64,000 bases of DNA from Dipodascopsis uninucleata var. uninucleata (taxonomy: Eukaryota > Ascomycota > Lipomycetes > Lipomycetales > Lipomycetaceae): contig JAJLTO010000011.1 in assembly GCA_030568195.1 (NCBI GenBank), positions 62,001 through 126,000 of the forward strand. Direction: 5' to 3'. Both the position numbers and the translations under genes were made by a program. Positions 1 through 12,400 of the stretch are shown here, piece by piece. How positions within the stretch are numbered: position 1 is the stretch's first letter; every line of letters starts with the position of its first letter. Under the pieces are notes generated by a model. It saw only the letters and a program-made list of their open reading frames with translations. It had not been told where the DNA came from and searched no databases.

Positions 1-883
1 ACTATTCCCACTTTCACGAGAGTGATAGGCCAGTAATTTTTCCGGTTCCCAGAGTTTGATTGGCTTCTGACGTGTTGGCAAAATCTCCCACTAACTGCAG
101 CATAGCTAGTATTTCATCCCACATGGATCATAGAGTCCTAACTAGAGAACACCCCAGTTCAGCATATTTAGACGGCGTGGCAAACCTATTTGAAAATGGC
201 TGACAAGAATCTGGCCGGGAAAAACAAACCCCAAAGCAACAATTATTGCCGTAATATCCTAAAAGTACTCTCCTCCACGTACCTTAAGGAGCGGATGAGT
301 GGATTCGCTCTGTAAACAAATCAACGCTGTGCTCTTTCAAGTAAATGTGGCATAATTGATGGTTTAGAGCTTGTTTTAATGCTATTTTCGGGATCAAATT
401 GGGATCAAGGCTCAAAAGCTGCTATGCGTATACTTTACCAAGAAGTGCGACAACTATTTGGGCAGTTTCTGAATGGCAGATACTCGCGCTTCCGTAAGCG
501 CAAGACAGCCCAGTAAAATGAATTACAAATTTTAACTAAGGATACTGCTTAGTACATTAAAATACGGTTTGCATGTTTAGCCGTCACTGCTTCCGTGAAT
601 GGGCTATTTTGTAAAGCGTTATTGATCCTACATCAAATAATTATATTAAGTGATTGAGATCCTTCACTTTGACTCTCCAAAAGATCTTCCACCTGTGACC
701 ACAAAACCCATATAGCTCGCATCAGGAAACTGGAAAGTTGTATTTTATTTATTTATCTATATAGAATCATAGATCAGGGTACGCTATTGCTTCCTTCGAA
801 AGCCGAAACAGCTATTCAATTTCAAGTTCAAGAACCTCCACTGCATTCTCATACACAATCACAGTTACAGCACCCGCATAAAA
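1..883. other. Upstream region of the L-arabinitol dehydrogenase gene
   Basis: No coding region is supported here; stops are dense in all frames and no ORF is conserved-looking. The stretch is probably the promoter and 5' leader of the dehydrogenase that starts at 884. It contains a GGCTAAA-type motif on the minus strand (576-582, listed separately) and a pyrimidine-rich and A-rich stretch just before the start codon. A gene ending left of the window cannot be excluded. Confidence 0.6.
576..582 (-). promoter_or_regulatory. GGCTAAA motif, candidate XlnR/Xyr1 site upstream of lad
   Basis: The plus strand reads TTTAGCC, i.e. GGCTAAA on the minus strand, about 300 bp before the dehydrogenase start. 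GGCTAAA is the classical Aspergillus XlnR site, and an XlnR-like gene lies at 5143. Short motifs like this occur by chance (also at 14521 and 29560, away from any such gene), so the assignment is inference. Confidence 0.3.
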
Positions 884-2044
884 ATGACTGTCGCACAAAA
901 GCCAAACGTCGGCGTCTTTACCAACCCTTCACATGATTTATATATTGCTTCTTGCAGTCCAGATTCTGCAGCTCTCGAACCTGCTCCTGGGGAGGTAATT
1001 GTACACGTCAAGGCGACTGGTATTTGCGGGTAAGTAAAAGCTGAAGAGGAGGTGCTTCGTAGACTTTTTTATAGAACAAAAGGACTTTCTGACACGGCTG
1101 ATAGGTCCGATATTCACTTCCAGAAGCATGGCCAGATCGGGCCTACTATGGTTGTTAGAGAAGAGCACATTCTCGGACACGAGAGTGCTGGTATTGTCAT
1201 CGCTGTCCATCCTACTGTTACTAGCCTAAAGGTGGGAGATAAGGTTGCCTTGGAGCCCGGTGTTCCATGCTACAAGTGCAAACAGTGTCTCTCTGGATAC
1301 TACAATGGCTGTCCTGATGTACAGTTCAAGAGTACACCGCCAGTTCCTGGATTCTTGAGAAGATATGTCAATCACCCTGCGGAGTGGTGCCACAAGATCG
1401 AGGGCCTCACTTACGAGGAGGGTGCTTTGCTCGAGCCATTGTCAGTTGTGTTATTTGGAATTGAGACCAGCGGTCTAAAGCTTGGCGATCCTCTGGTTAT
1501 TTGTGGAGCAGGACCAATTGGCATCATTGCTGCCCTTTCGGCTAATGCTGCTGGTGCTTCGCCCATTGTCATCACTGATGTTTCAGAGTCACGACTAGAC
1601 TATATCAAGAAGCTTGTCCCAAGGGTAAACACTGTTCTCGTTTCCCGAGGGCAGACTCCAGAGGATGTTGCGTCTGAGATTATCAAGGCTGCTGGCGGAA
1701 TCAAGCCACGCGTCTGTTTGGAATGCACCGGCGTTGAGTCATCTCTCGCCTCAGGTATTTACTCGCTTGAGTTCAGAGGAGTGTGTCACTGCATTGGTGT
1801 TGGTGCCACATTTCAGAATATTCCATTCATGCATTTATCTGTTAATGAAATCGAGGTTAAATTTCAGTATCGGTATGCTAACCAGTGGCCGAAGGCTATC
1901 CGAATTATGCGAGAAGGACTCGTCAACGGCATTCAAAACATTATCACTCACAAGTTTAAGTTGGAAGATGCGGTCAAGGCATTTTCGACTTCTGCAGATC
2001 CAAAGTCAGGGTCAGTAAAGGTTATGATTGTAGATGAGGAGTAG
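884..2044 (+). CDS. lad1: L-arabinitol 4-dehydrogenase (zinc MDR family), 2 exons
   Basis: The enzyme would oxidise L-arabinitol to L-xylulose with NAD+, the second step of the fungal L-arabinose pathway, in the cytosol. Exon 1 is 884-1029 and exon 2 is 1105-2044; the 75-nt intron has a GTAAGT donor and ATAG acceptor and splits a Gly codon in the motif GICGSDIHF. The product is 361 aa, slightly shorter than characterised LADs (about 375 aa). Visible features are the catalytic-zinc ligands Cys48 and His74/Glu75 (GHESAG), four structural-zinc cysteines (104, 107, 110, 118), the NAD-binding GAGPIGIIA near residue 179, and the LAD-like segments STPPVPGFLRRYVNHPAEW and QYRYANQWPKAIR. The last one favours LAD over xylitol or sorbitol dehydrogenase. 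Codons are C-ending biased in places, consistent with good expression. A xylitol or sorbitol dehydrogenase is the main alternative. Confidence 0.85.
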
Positions 2045-5000
2045 ATTAGTCGATATGACCAGTGTTAGATAAGGGTTTCAAATTTGCTAGATAGGCATGG
2101 CATCTGGTAGGCATTTAGTTTGTGACTTTGCTGGCTGAAGTTGTTATTTTAGCATTCATCTGTAGCTGAGTAGATACTTGTAATAATGTATTTGATAGAA
2201 CTATGAGCAGCACTCCATATTTTTTTCTTTTTTTTTGTTTACGGCTGAGATTGAGATCTTGTGTTCAAATCAATGTAATGCCATTCGATTGCTGCAGTTC
2301 CAGCTAAAGCGAGCGGGGTTGATAAGAATATTTTGGATTAAGCGTAGTCGTTGAGTGCTGGCTTCAGCTGGCCGCGATTTGCTTCACAACACCTAGACGC
2401 AGCAACTTCAAGCGGTCAGTAGAGCTATGAGCATTACAGCATTATAGCAGCATTCCATGATATTCTAGGACCTTCGAGAACGTTCGAGCGTACGCTAGCA
2501 AGCCGTGTTTATTCGTGCGACGTGCACTGCAGTTATTATTTTTATCGGCACTGCTGGGGAGGCATTCCTGTCAAGTCACGCGAACTGGATTCATGCTGAG
2601 TCACGGTGTAATGACAGTGCGCACACTATGATTCTTTCTCAGAACGTGATTACCTATTCAAAGGAAGTTAGGTCAGATTTTTTCAATCTAGTTCGTGCGT
2701 CGGTCTAGCGTTTACACAAATGCAACACGCGTCGTATGCCGGATATCTGTGGAAAAACAATCACGTGGTAAAAGGATGTCGACTGTATTTAGCGTGCGAC
2801 ATTCGTCGCGCATGGCTGGGTCAAATCTCTGTGGCTCTCTGCACGATAATCGAGCTCATATTCTCCGCTCACTTGCGCGGTGCATGTTTAGAGCGCTACA
2901 TACAGCATAGTGTGGCTAGTCACTTCTCCACAAAACCTTCCCAAAAAATAAATGAGTCCTGTTTCGCGGGGTGAAACTCTATCGATATTCAGACGATATT
3001 TTTGCCTAACATGGCGTTAGATTATAGAAAGTTTAAGCTGAATCTTCCTTAGTTTACTCGTTAGAGCTTTACTGAGCAGAAAAGCGACTCTGATGCACTC
3101 GGAAGACAGCACGCCATCACCAAATTCTACAGTCAGTAAACCCTACGCTATTAGATAATGGCAACTAGCATCTTAAAATACTACTTAAGGCTAGGATTGA
3201 TGGAAGGCACTACCCATGGAGGCTAGAGCTGTAATGCTTAACATCTCTTACAGCCCTTTTGGCGTCCAGCTAGACATACATTGGTCGCGTGTGCCCGCAC
3301 TGCTCGTACGTACTGAGCGTCGTACTACAGCGTCCCCGCAGTACATGTAGATTCATTCTATACGCAGCAAAGCTATTCTGACTGTGAGAAGCAACCTGTT
3401 CCTGCTAGGATATCATTCTGTTAGTCCACTGTAGAAGCTGCGTTTAAGCTCTTCTGTGAACCAACCTAGCTGGCTTGTCCCTAATAGCCCTCTAGTCTAC
3501 TGCCCCTCCCGTCGCCCCGCTGTTCCCCATACTAGAATATCGCAGTTACATAACCTCGATGGGGATTCTTACAAATTGCCCAGTCTTGCTTGATGCTTTT
3601 CGGAACGATTGATGGCCAGACGTGCGGATGAATGATCACATTGGGGTTAGCAGTGCATATAGATTGCTTACCTGGGATATAAGAGCAAAGCCCTAAGCTT
3701 CCCCACTGTCTGAACTCTATATCGTAGAAACTCTAATTTAGACCTGGGAACTCTTGTCGCTCTCCTTCGTCCCCCCGTAAGCTTCCCTACCGCATTGCTT
3801 TTCCGCTGTCCCCTCTTTGATATTATGTCGTACTACTCGTTGCTGTCTATTCATTGCACGCTTCTCTCTAGCAAGCTCAGTTAAAATGTGAATTAGGAAT
3901 GTAGAGATGTAGAAATAGATAGAAATAAAATAGAATAGCCCGCATCTCTCTTACATGTCCAGTGAAAACCCACACCAGAATCTCCGAGTTTGCTCCAGGG
4001 ACTGCTGCCTGCATCGTCGTCATTATAAAGCACTCTTCCGTGTCGCAGTGCTAAATGTACCTCGTGATGCTCGTCACCCTTTATTGTGGTTTGAAAGTTA
4101 GTAAATTCAAATTTAGTCATCGGATGCAAGCTGCTAAACTTTAACCTGCTTCCATTATATTGTGTCGTATGCAGAGATTTTCAGTTCGTCAATGTCTGCA
4201 GTACACCTACAATAGCTATATCGTTGACAAGTTGGGCTCTTTTTTGAAGTATATTCCGTTTCATATTCGTTTTTTCATCAATTTCATACCAAAGGAGCCT
4301 ATAGTACAAATATAGCTTTTTAGATCTTTGGCTTCTGCTCGATATCTGGACGATCCGACATCGCTGCAGTCAGTTTCCCCGCACAGATATCGCCCGGTCC
4401 GCGAACGTCCATTTCACTAGAACGCCCTGTTGGCCACTTTTTGTCTCATAGAACTTCAACAGGTCCGCAAACAATTCTCTACCAGATACTGTACCAAAAC
4501 AAGTACAGCATTTAAATAAGCCGTCATAAAGTGTCGCTACGTCTAGCAGAACATATCATACATTAATAAATTCGTCGCGGGTAAATACGGCGGAAAAAAA
4601 GAGCTTCCGTCTAGGCTTGAGCCAATTGATTTGCAAGGAGAGAGAGCAATCTGTCAAAGCAAGTGAAAGTACCATTAGAACAGCATTCGCTTCGGTGGAT
4701 CTACTGTTCTCTGGAGGTAGGCAGGATCCAGTCAGACATCGTTATCTGTCTTCAATTCATATATCTAGCAAACTGTCAAAGTTAGAGCTGTGCTAACAAG
4801 AGTCTTCGTGCTATCTTTGGGCACAGATTTGCATGTAATAGATCTCAACTAATATCTTCTTCTCCTCCATCAAATATCATGGAATTTTCACCCCGAAAGT
4901 CGTCTCTATTTCAATAGCACTTTATTTTATTAAGAAAAGTGAGTTTTCTATTTGCTCTACTCGCAGGCTTGTACAATCTGCATTTTCGCCACGCCTTCTC

Positions 5001-5142
5001 TCTATCTACTCAAAATTTTACTTCTGAGGTGCACAGCCAACTAAACGGACAAATTGCGCAGCATACTTAGTTACTGCATATCTTCAGTTTCGCAGTATCT
5101 CCTTGGTCTACAAGTGCTTGCTGCTCTATTTGCCTTGCGGGT
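2045..5142. other. 3.1-kb intergenic region upstream of the XlnR-like gene
   Basis: Only short, unconvincing ORFs (at most 84 aa) occur on either strand. No tRNA, repeat family or transposon was recognised by eye. The 3' end of the dehydrogenase lies at the left, followed by a T-rich tract near 2220-2240. The rest is probably regulatory DNA for the transcription factor at 5143; long upstream regions are common for such regulators. Confidence 0.5.
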
Positions 5143-7839
5143 ATGCCAACTGCGATAGAAAATCGCCAAATGTTTGCTGATGCCCCACAATCTCTCAATT
5201 CATCCTCTATATATTCGCTAAATCCAGATCATATCTCTCCGATGACGTCTACAGTACTTGGTATTGGCAACAATAATAGCATCAACGGTAGTGCAGTCGA
5301 TAGCAGAAGTACCAACATTAATAAGAGGATGCTTGATGATATGGACGCTACTACAGTTCATTCCTTGGATGATGTCAGTGATGGAACATATCAACACCTC
5401 CCCCAAGATCAGGCGCAATACAAGCAGCAGAAATCGAATACCATACAGTCTCAGAACCAACCTCCCGCACAAAGACGTCGTATATCCCGTGCCTGTGATC
5501 AGTGTAATCAATTTCGTACTCGCTGTGATGGAAAACTACCGTGTAAACGCTGTTCAGACCTGGTTCTCAATTGTGACTATGCTAGACAAATGAAAAAGAG
5601 GGGAAAAGGATCTAATCGATATGCCTCAAACACTGCTGCACGATCCGCTGCTGCTGCAGCTGCTGTGACTACCATTAGTGGCTCATCTGGAAATGCGCAT
5701 AGTGCAAGCCAATCGCCATCTAATGTTTCCCTTCGAGAAAGTCCCGCGGATAGCCATTTGAATGGTCTTGGTCCCTCTGTTAACACAGGGACCCTTTCGA
5801 ACACACATATAGCGCGTGCATCGCAGATTCAAAATGTAACAATGCCCAGTCAACGTTCTCCTATTTACTCAAACACAGCTCATCATGTATCACCTGGATC
5901 CTCAGTTGGTTCAGAGTCGTCTGGTATTAACACTTCTGCCGACGAATATCATGATATCAGTAAGTCTACATCAGCTACTGCAGTGTCACGCTCAGCATCA
6001 ATACCAAATGGGGAGTTGAGTGAGTTTCTTATGCGTCATATAAATAATGCAAAAGCCGAGTCTGCTGCTATCAACGGTGCTTATTTGGAGAGTTTGGAAG
6101 AAATAACACCGGAGATCGGCCAGATGTTTCAGAAAACCGCTGGTGCTGCTACAGCACAAGATCAAGGACCTACTGCTTCAATTTTTGTACAGACTCCTGG
6201 GACATCTACTCCTAGATGGTTCAATATTCGCTCACCTTTCCCTGCTTCGCTTTCTGCATTTTTCGCTTCTACGCCTGTTGCCGATCATACTAGTCCATCA
6301 GCAAGTGCAGACACTGTTCCAGGAGGTGGTCTTACATCTGGAGCTAATCATCTTCAGCACAATGCATATCCTGTTTTAGCGCCTATACTTCCTTATATTG
6401 ATTTCATATCACCTTCACTTGCTGCTGATCTGATGGCTGTTTACTATTCAAACACTATTTATGGTGTTGCACATTTTACTCGTAAATCGTCGGTACTTAC
6501 TACTTCAAGGGCACCACGAACCTGCTCTAAAGCCCTTCTCTTTTCGTTTATGTACATGGCGGCGCATGTGTCGGATCACCCAGATCTTACAGTCACGCCG
6601 ACCTCTCGAACTGATATTATATCCAAACTATATGATCTGACTATACAGCATCTCCAACCACTAATCTATTCCGATAGAGCTGGCACGCTGGATGACGTGA
6701 TGACATATATTCATTTAGGAATAATATCGTCAGCGTCTGAATTCAAAGGGGCATCACTGCGTTGGTGGCATGCTGCAGTTGGTCTAGCTCGAGTTTTGAA
6801 GCTGAATGTGGAAATGAAGTCAGGAACGATCTCAGAAGAAACTCGTGAAGAACGTCGAAGAGTATGGTGGTTATTGTTTCTTGTTGATCGTCACCTAGGT
6901 CTATGTTATAACAGGCCAATTAGTGTGTTAGAGCATGAAACGTACGGCCTGTATCAGCCTTGTCGAGATGATATTTGGTTTAAGGATGTTGACCTCGTGC
7001 CTGCTGAGTTAGATCCTTCACGAGCTCGAGGAATTCCTTACACAGCTTCCGGTCCCGATATCTGGGGATATTTTCTTCCGCTAATGGCTCTACTAGGTGG
7101 AGTTGTCGAACTACATATTCTTGAAATGAGTGAAATTATTGCAGTACCACAGGAAGCTCTGGAGATGATGCGAAATAATGTACGTGTTCGCCTTAATAAC
7201 TTTATCAAGTCTGTCGACGAGTATGAACAAGACAAGAGTCTATCTGGAGATGACAAATTTATTTCCATACAGAAATCATCCTGGAAAGAGTACTGTAGAT
7301 GTCTAATACACGTGATGCACATTATCGTATCTGGATATTGTGACCCTATTGACATCTTATCCTTACCACATTCCATGGTTCTTGATAGTGATTTTGTAAA
7401 TGTCATCCAACATGCTTTAGACTTCGCTAAGACTATAAAGCGAATTCTGGAGCTAGATCCTGATCTTCGTATGATTCCTTTCTTTTTTGGAATCCATATG
7501 CTTCAGGGAAGTTTCACTCTGTTATACGTTGTTGATGTCCTCGGAGACAGAGAAGTCAGAGCTGCATGCGAAACAATCGTTAGAGCGCATGAAGTTTGCA
7601 TTGTAACATTAAACACTGAATATCAGAGAAATTTCCGACAAATTATGCGAGGTGCTCTGCAGATGATAGATGTTTTGGCCGATCGAAGACGAAAGGTGCA
7701 TGTCCCTCATAACAATCTTTATGGTGGTTCACCTCCAGAAGAAATTGTCTTAAGTGAGATCGAGGATTCTAAGAGGAGACGCAGAAACCTATTAAGTCTG
7801 TATCGATGGTCTAGAGGAGGCAATGGTTTAGCCGTATAA
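5143..7839 (+). CDS. xlnR-like: XlnR/Xyr1-like Zn2Cys6 transcription factor
   Basis: This is a nuclear regulator of the XlnR/Xyr1/CLR-1 branch, which controls xylan, arabinan and pentose genes in filamentous fungi. The single exon encodes 898 aa, within the usual XlnR range (about 875-945). The zinc cluster is canonical: Cys118-x2-Cys121-x6-Cys128-x5-Cys134-x2-Cys137-x6-Cys144, preceded by RRRISRACDQCNQ and followed by KKRGKG, both XlnR hallmarks. The middle homology (Fungal_trans) region covers roughly residues 390-650 and includes RWWHAAVGLARVLKLN and EERRRVWWLLFLVDRHLGLC, very like XlnR. The N-terminal 110 residues and the segment 160-380 are Ser/Gln/Asn-rich and probably disordered, with an Ala run at about residues 168-175. 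The second half of the zinc loop (KLPCKRCSDLVLNCDY) differs from classical XlnR, so a sister regulator such as CLR-1 type is possible. A dehydrogenase of the same pathway lies 3.1 kb upstream. Confidence 0.82.
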   Translation: MPTAIENRQMFADAPQSLNSSSIYSLNPDHISPMTSTVLGIGNNNSINGSAVDSRSTNINKRMLDDMDATTVHSLDDVSDGTYQHLPQDQAQYKQQKSNTIQSQNQPPAQRRRISRACDQCNQFRTRCDGKLPCKRCSDLVLNCDYARQMKKRGKGSNRYASNTAARSAAAAAAVTTISGSSGNAHSASQSPSNVSLRESPADSHLNGLGPSVNTGTLSNTHIARASQIQNVTMPSQRSPIYSNTAHHVSPGSSVGSESSGINTSADEYHDISKSTSATAVSRSASIPNGELSEFLMRHINNAKAESAAINGAYLESLEEITPEIGQMFQKTAGAATAQDQGPTASIFVQTPGTSTPRWFNIRSPFPASLSAFFASTPVADHTSPSASADTVPGGGLTSGANHLQHNAYPVLAPILPYIDFISPSLAADLMAVYYSNTIYGVAHFTRKSSVLTTSRAPRTCSKALLFSFMYMAAHVSDHPDLTVTPTSRTDIISKLYDLTIQHLQPLIYSDRAGTLDDVMTYIHLGIISSASEFKGASLRWWHAAVGLARVLKLNVEMKSGTISEETREERRRVWWLLFLVDRHLGLCYNRPISVLEHETYGLYQPCRDDIWFKDVDLVPAELDPSRARGIPYTASGPDIWGYFLPLMALLGGVVELHILEMSEIIAVPQEALEMMRNNVRVRLNNFIKSVDEYEQDKSLSGDDKFISIQKSSWKEYCRCLIHVMHIIVSGYCDPIDILSLPHSMVLDSDFVNVIQHALDFAKTIKRILELDPDLRMIPFFFGIHMLQGSFTLLYVVDVLGDREVRAACETIVRAHEVCIVTLNTEYQRNFRQIMRGALQMIDVLADRRRKVHVPHNNLYGGSPPEEIVLSEIEDSKRRRRNLLSLYRWSRGGNGLAV

Positions 7840-8100
7840 GCAATCAAATACTAGATTATCACATTAGTTTTATAAGCCTTTTTGCCTTGATTGGATATAT
7901 GATGAGGAATTCCCCAACGGAGCCGATATCACGAAATGTTCTATTAAATTTTTTTGGCTGTTTATGAAAAATATTCTGTAGTAGGCGTAAAGTGGGTGTT
8001 TGTCACAGTTATTATACTATTTACTCGTTTAATGCTAATATTAATATTTGCTGCTGTTATTATATTCGTATTTTTATCGTTAGTACTATTATTACTACAA

Positions 8101-8148
8101 TTATACTATTATTATACTATTATTATACTATTATTATACTATTATTAA
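8101..8148. repeat. AT-rich minisatellite, 11-bp unit
   Basis: About four tandem copies of the unit TATTATTATAC are readable directly. The stretch lies in a wider AT-rich tract 260 bp downstream of the XlnR-like stop codon. Short ORFs over it are artefacts of the simple sequence. Confidence 0.85.
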
Positions 8149-8492
8149 ACTATATTGTCACCTGTAGTATTATTTCTATCATTTTCATTCTGTTATTATT
8201 CTTAGCAACAATGCTATTTCCGATAAATTTGTTTTTGCAATTTAGCATGTATGATAAAGCTACTGGTAATTCTTCGACATCATTTCGTGCAAAACTGATT
8301 TCATCGTAGTTCATGCAAACTTGACTATTTTGTCGAGCCTAATCCTATACGTCTTACTTGAATATCTATGCCACGAAGGACTTCCAACATGGAAAGGTTA
8401 TAGCGATTTAGCTGTCGTACAGACCGACTAAATTGTAGTGATCTGCCAAATATATTACGGATCCTTTGGATCTCAAGGTCAGGGGGAGAGGC

Positions 8493-8541
8493 ACGTGCTG
8501 AGCACGTCCCTTAAGCCAGCTGCCACCATTTGACTGGCAGC
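8493..8541. repeat. Two adjacent inverted repeats
   Basis: The first is ACGTGCT-G-AGCACGT (8493-8507), containing the E-box core CACGTG at its left edge. The second has arms GCTGCCA (8519-8525) and TGGCAGC (8535-8541) with a 9-nt loop. Both are exact. They could be binding sites for dimeric factors or RNA hairpins; I cannot tell which. Confidence 0.6.
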
Positions 8542-9436
8542 ACCTCCTAGCCATATGCCGGCTGTCAAGTTTCTTTATAACTGTAAACTCTTGTATTTAT
8601 ACATTACCATAATCTATTGTGGTTATTGCTTAGTCGAAACTGACCTAACAGGAAAGACGTTGGTATTAACGCTTTACCAATATTAATGCTCGCTTGACCA
8701 GAGAGCGGTAATTCCGATTCACAGACTGCGAAAGTTGTAGCTACTTATGAAGCCTTCGGCACAAGCTATTGCTGCTAACCGAAAACTTGATTTTGGGTAC
8801 TTTAGCGTTGCGTTGTCAATATGGATAGATGGGTAGTATAACATATTATCAGTCTCTGATTGCGACATTCTATAAATAAAACATAAATCAATAATCTTCA
8901 GTCCTTTGTTCAGTTCTACTTATCTGCGGTAAAAGAAATGAGGTAGAAATTAGTTTTAAAAGGACCAACCAAATATCGTCTTTTACAAACTCTGTTTCCT
9001 GATTGCTGCAAATTACCTCGAGTTTTCAAAATTCTTTGCATCGTTTTCCACAAAAGCGTATTAAATCAAAAGACATAACCTCCTTATCTCCAAGTACTAT
9101 TACGCTACAAATTTAATTCAGCAGCATACTAAAGAAAGCTATATATGCTGTTACAGAAGCATTTTCGGATATTTCATCGTTGCTCGAAACATATCCGTCT
9201 ACCGCTGCAATCTTTGTAATAATAACGCAACAATTGGCGCAGTATTCGCGTGCGGCTCGTAGTTGTGATCTTCAGTTCTCCGGCGCATATTGACTGATTG
9301 AGAATATTTTCCCGTCCAAACTATATTCGACTGCCAATTTACATTCGCAAGGGTCTTTTTTCAATTCTCGGCATTTACAAACTGGAAATAACCCAGCTCT
9401 GGCACTATTTCAGAAATTTACGGACAGTAAGGAACA

Positions 9437-12400
9437 ATGGCAACATGCTTTGATATAGAAGGATGGGGACCATTATCTCCAGTATACTACACCTTCACGC
9501 CGTGTTTCGTGGATATTTTTCTCCCTACTGTCATCGGTTCCGGTCTCATAGTTTTCGGATACCGAGAATTCAGACAGATATATCGTTATCCTAGATCGCT
9601 GCCTGTACAGGATTTCTGGTTTTTTAGTAAATTTGCGCTGATCATACTAATCATAATTCTTGATCTGCTCTATATAGGTAATTTGCCATCTTTAAATCCT
9701 TCTGTTGATCTTAGGGGTCTTGCGCACACTATAGATTTAGCGGCCTCGTCTTTCGCTGGATTTATACAGTATAATGAACTATATCGTGTTAAGATTCCAA
9801 GCAGCCCAGTTCTCTTGTACTGGGCATTCACAGCATTCACAAACTTTGTTCGCTTTGCTGGCATGATGCAGCGCCAGTTTGCCTCTCAGCAACTATCCAC
9901 GATTGCAGGCTTAAGTGTGATTGTGTCGTTGGCAGTTTTTATTGTTTCCGTCTCTGACAATTCAACTAGGTCTCAATATAGTGCTCTGGTTGATGAGGAT
10001 GAGTTGGCACCTGAAGCGACTGCGAATATATTTTCGAGATGGACTTTCTGGTATCACTCCAAGCTCATGGAATCTGGTTCACGAGACTTTTTGACGAATG
10101 ATGATCTTCCTAGCATTCCTCAGAACGCTAAGTCAGATATCGCAATTGATAAATTTGATTGTATCTGGCAAAAAGAAGCAGCGACTTCCAAGCCTTCAAT
10201 CACGAGAGCTTTAGTCGCTCGATATGCACCCATTTATATCTTTGCTATGTCTCTTCGTCTCATTGGGGACAGTCTCAAGTTTGTGTTACCAAGACTTTTG
10301 CAGCAGCTGATTCTCTTCGTGTATCGCTACCAGAGCGACAAGAGCGGAGAGAGTGCCAAATTGTCGCAAGGAGTAGCAATAGCGTTTGCAATGTTCTGCT
10401 GCTCATTTCTCCAGACCCTTTTCACGCAGCAGTATATGACGCAAATTTTCAGTAGCTCTATGAATTTGAAGACTACTCTCACTGCACAGATCTACCGGAA
10501 AGCGCTTAAACTTTCTAATCAAGGACGATCTAATAAGACGACGGGTGATATTGTTAATCTAATGACGGTTGATACTGCAAGGTTACAGCAAGTCTTGGAA
10601 TCTGGACAATCTCTTTGGTCATCACCGTTTAATATTGTTTTGTGTCTTTATAACCTCTACGCATTAGTCGGAAATTCTATGTGGGCAGGCGTATTTATGA
10701 CCTTGGCAACCATTGGAGTGAACACTTATATTTCATATCTTCAGCGGAAACTTCAAAAGATCCAGATGAAGGTCAAGGATGAGCGTACGCGACTTACTGG
10801 TGAGATTTTAGTATCTATAAAGTCAATCAAATTTTATGCCTGGGAAGAATCATTCTTACGAAGACTCCATGAAATACGTAACAATAAAGAATTAAAAAAT
10901 GTTCGAAAACGAGGTTATTATTCAGCCGTTACGAATTTTATTGGGTCTAGTCTCTCATTTTTAGTATCTTGCTCAACGTTTGCAATGTACGTGTTAACAA
11001 ATGATAAACCTTTAACCACTGATATCGTGTTTCCGGCAATGACTCTTTTTAATCTTCTCTCAACACCACTTCAGCAGCTGCCACAGGCAATAACCATGCT
11101 GGGTGAGGCAAGTGTATCAGCAGCTCGATTGACGAACTTCATGAATGCCCCTGAACTCCAACCAGATGCGGTGAAGCGTCTGGAAGCCGCTAAAACTCGC
11201 GATCAAGTTGCAGTATCCATCGAATCTGGAACGTTTAAGTGGGATGAGAATGAAGCCAATGGTCCTGCTTTGAAAGATATCAACTTAACAGTTAAAGCTA
11301 CTCAGTTGGCATGCATAGTTGGTAGGGTTGGTAACGGAAAGTCTGCTCTTTTACAGGCTATTCTTGGAGATATGCTGAAACTATCAGGCCGAGTAACTGT
11401 TCGTGGCCACGTAGCCTATTGCTCACAAGTTCCATGGATCGTCAATACGACTTTTAAAGATAATATTTTGTTCGGAAAACGATTCGATCAAGACTTCTAT
11501 GAGAGAACTATTCGCGCTTGTGCTTTGCTTGATGATATTGCTGTTCTCCCTGATGGTGACGATACTCTCGTTGGAGAGAAAGGTATCAGTTTATCTGGTG
11601 GTCAAAAGGCGAGATTAGCTCTTGCCAGAGCTGTATATGCTCGAGCAGATGTTTACTTGCTCGATGACCCCCTCAGTGCTGTAGACCAACACGTTGGCCA
11701 GCATTTAATTGATAATGTCTTCGGACCTCGTGGTATTCTTGCATCCAAAACAAAGATCATGGCCACTAATGCTATTACGGTACTCAACCAGGCAGACATT
11801 ATCTTGATGCTAAGAAAGGGAGAGGTAGTTGAAACTGGCTGTTATAATGATGTAGTGCGTAAGAAAAACAGCGAGCTCTACAATTTGATATCAGAATTTG
11901 GACACGAACGAAATTTGGTACAAGATGAAGAAACATCAGTGAAAGACGGTAACGATACAGATATAACAGTAATTCCACCCGCTTCTGATGATTCTATTGC
12001 AGAAATCACGTCTAAAATAGACATAAACGATCCCTTGCAACGGGACGACTCCGATACAGATGATGCAACGGCATACGAAAGTGACTCTCAGCTTGTGACG
12101 GACATGAGATTTTACGACCACACTTTACGCAGAGCAAGCACCGCGAGCTTCAAGAAGCCTAGCCTGTTTGACGACGTTCCGAATAGAAGGTCCGCTCAAT
12201 CAAGAGAACATGTAGAACAGGGAAATGTCAAATTGTCGGTCTATGAGCAGTACCTCAAAGCGGGAGGTATGAAGATGTTCGCCTTTTATTTCTTGCTGAT
12301 CTTCACTGCAAATTCATTGAATGTTGGGGGAAACCTATGGCTAAAAAAATGGAGTGAGACCAATACTGAATATGGTGGTAATCCTGACAAGGAAAAGTTC

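Larger units (their letters stand above)
7840..9436. other. 1.6-kb intergenic region between the regulator and the ABC transporter
   Basis: No gene is supported. The region holds an AT-rich minisatellite at 8101-8148 and a pair of adjacent inverted repeats at 8493-8541 (both listed). The last 500 bp are AT-rich and probably form the promoter of the ABC transporter gene. Confidence 0.5.
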
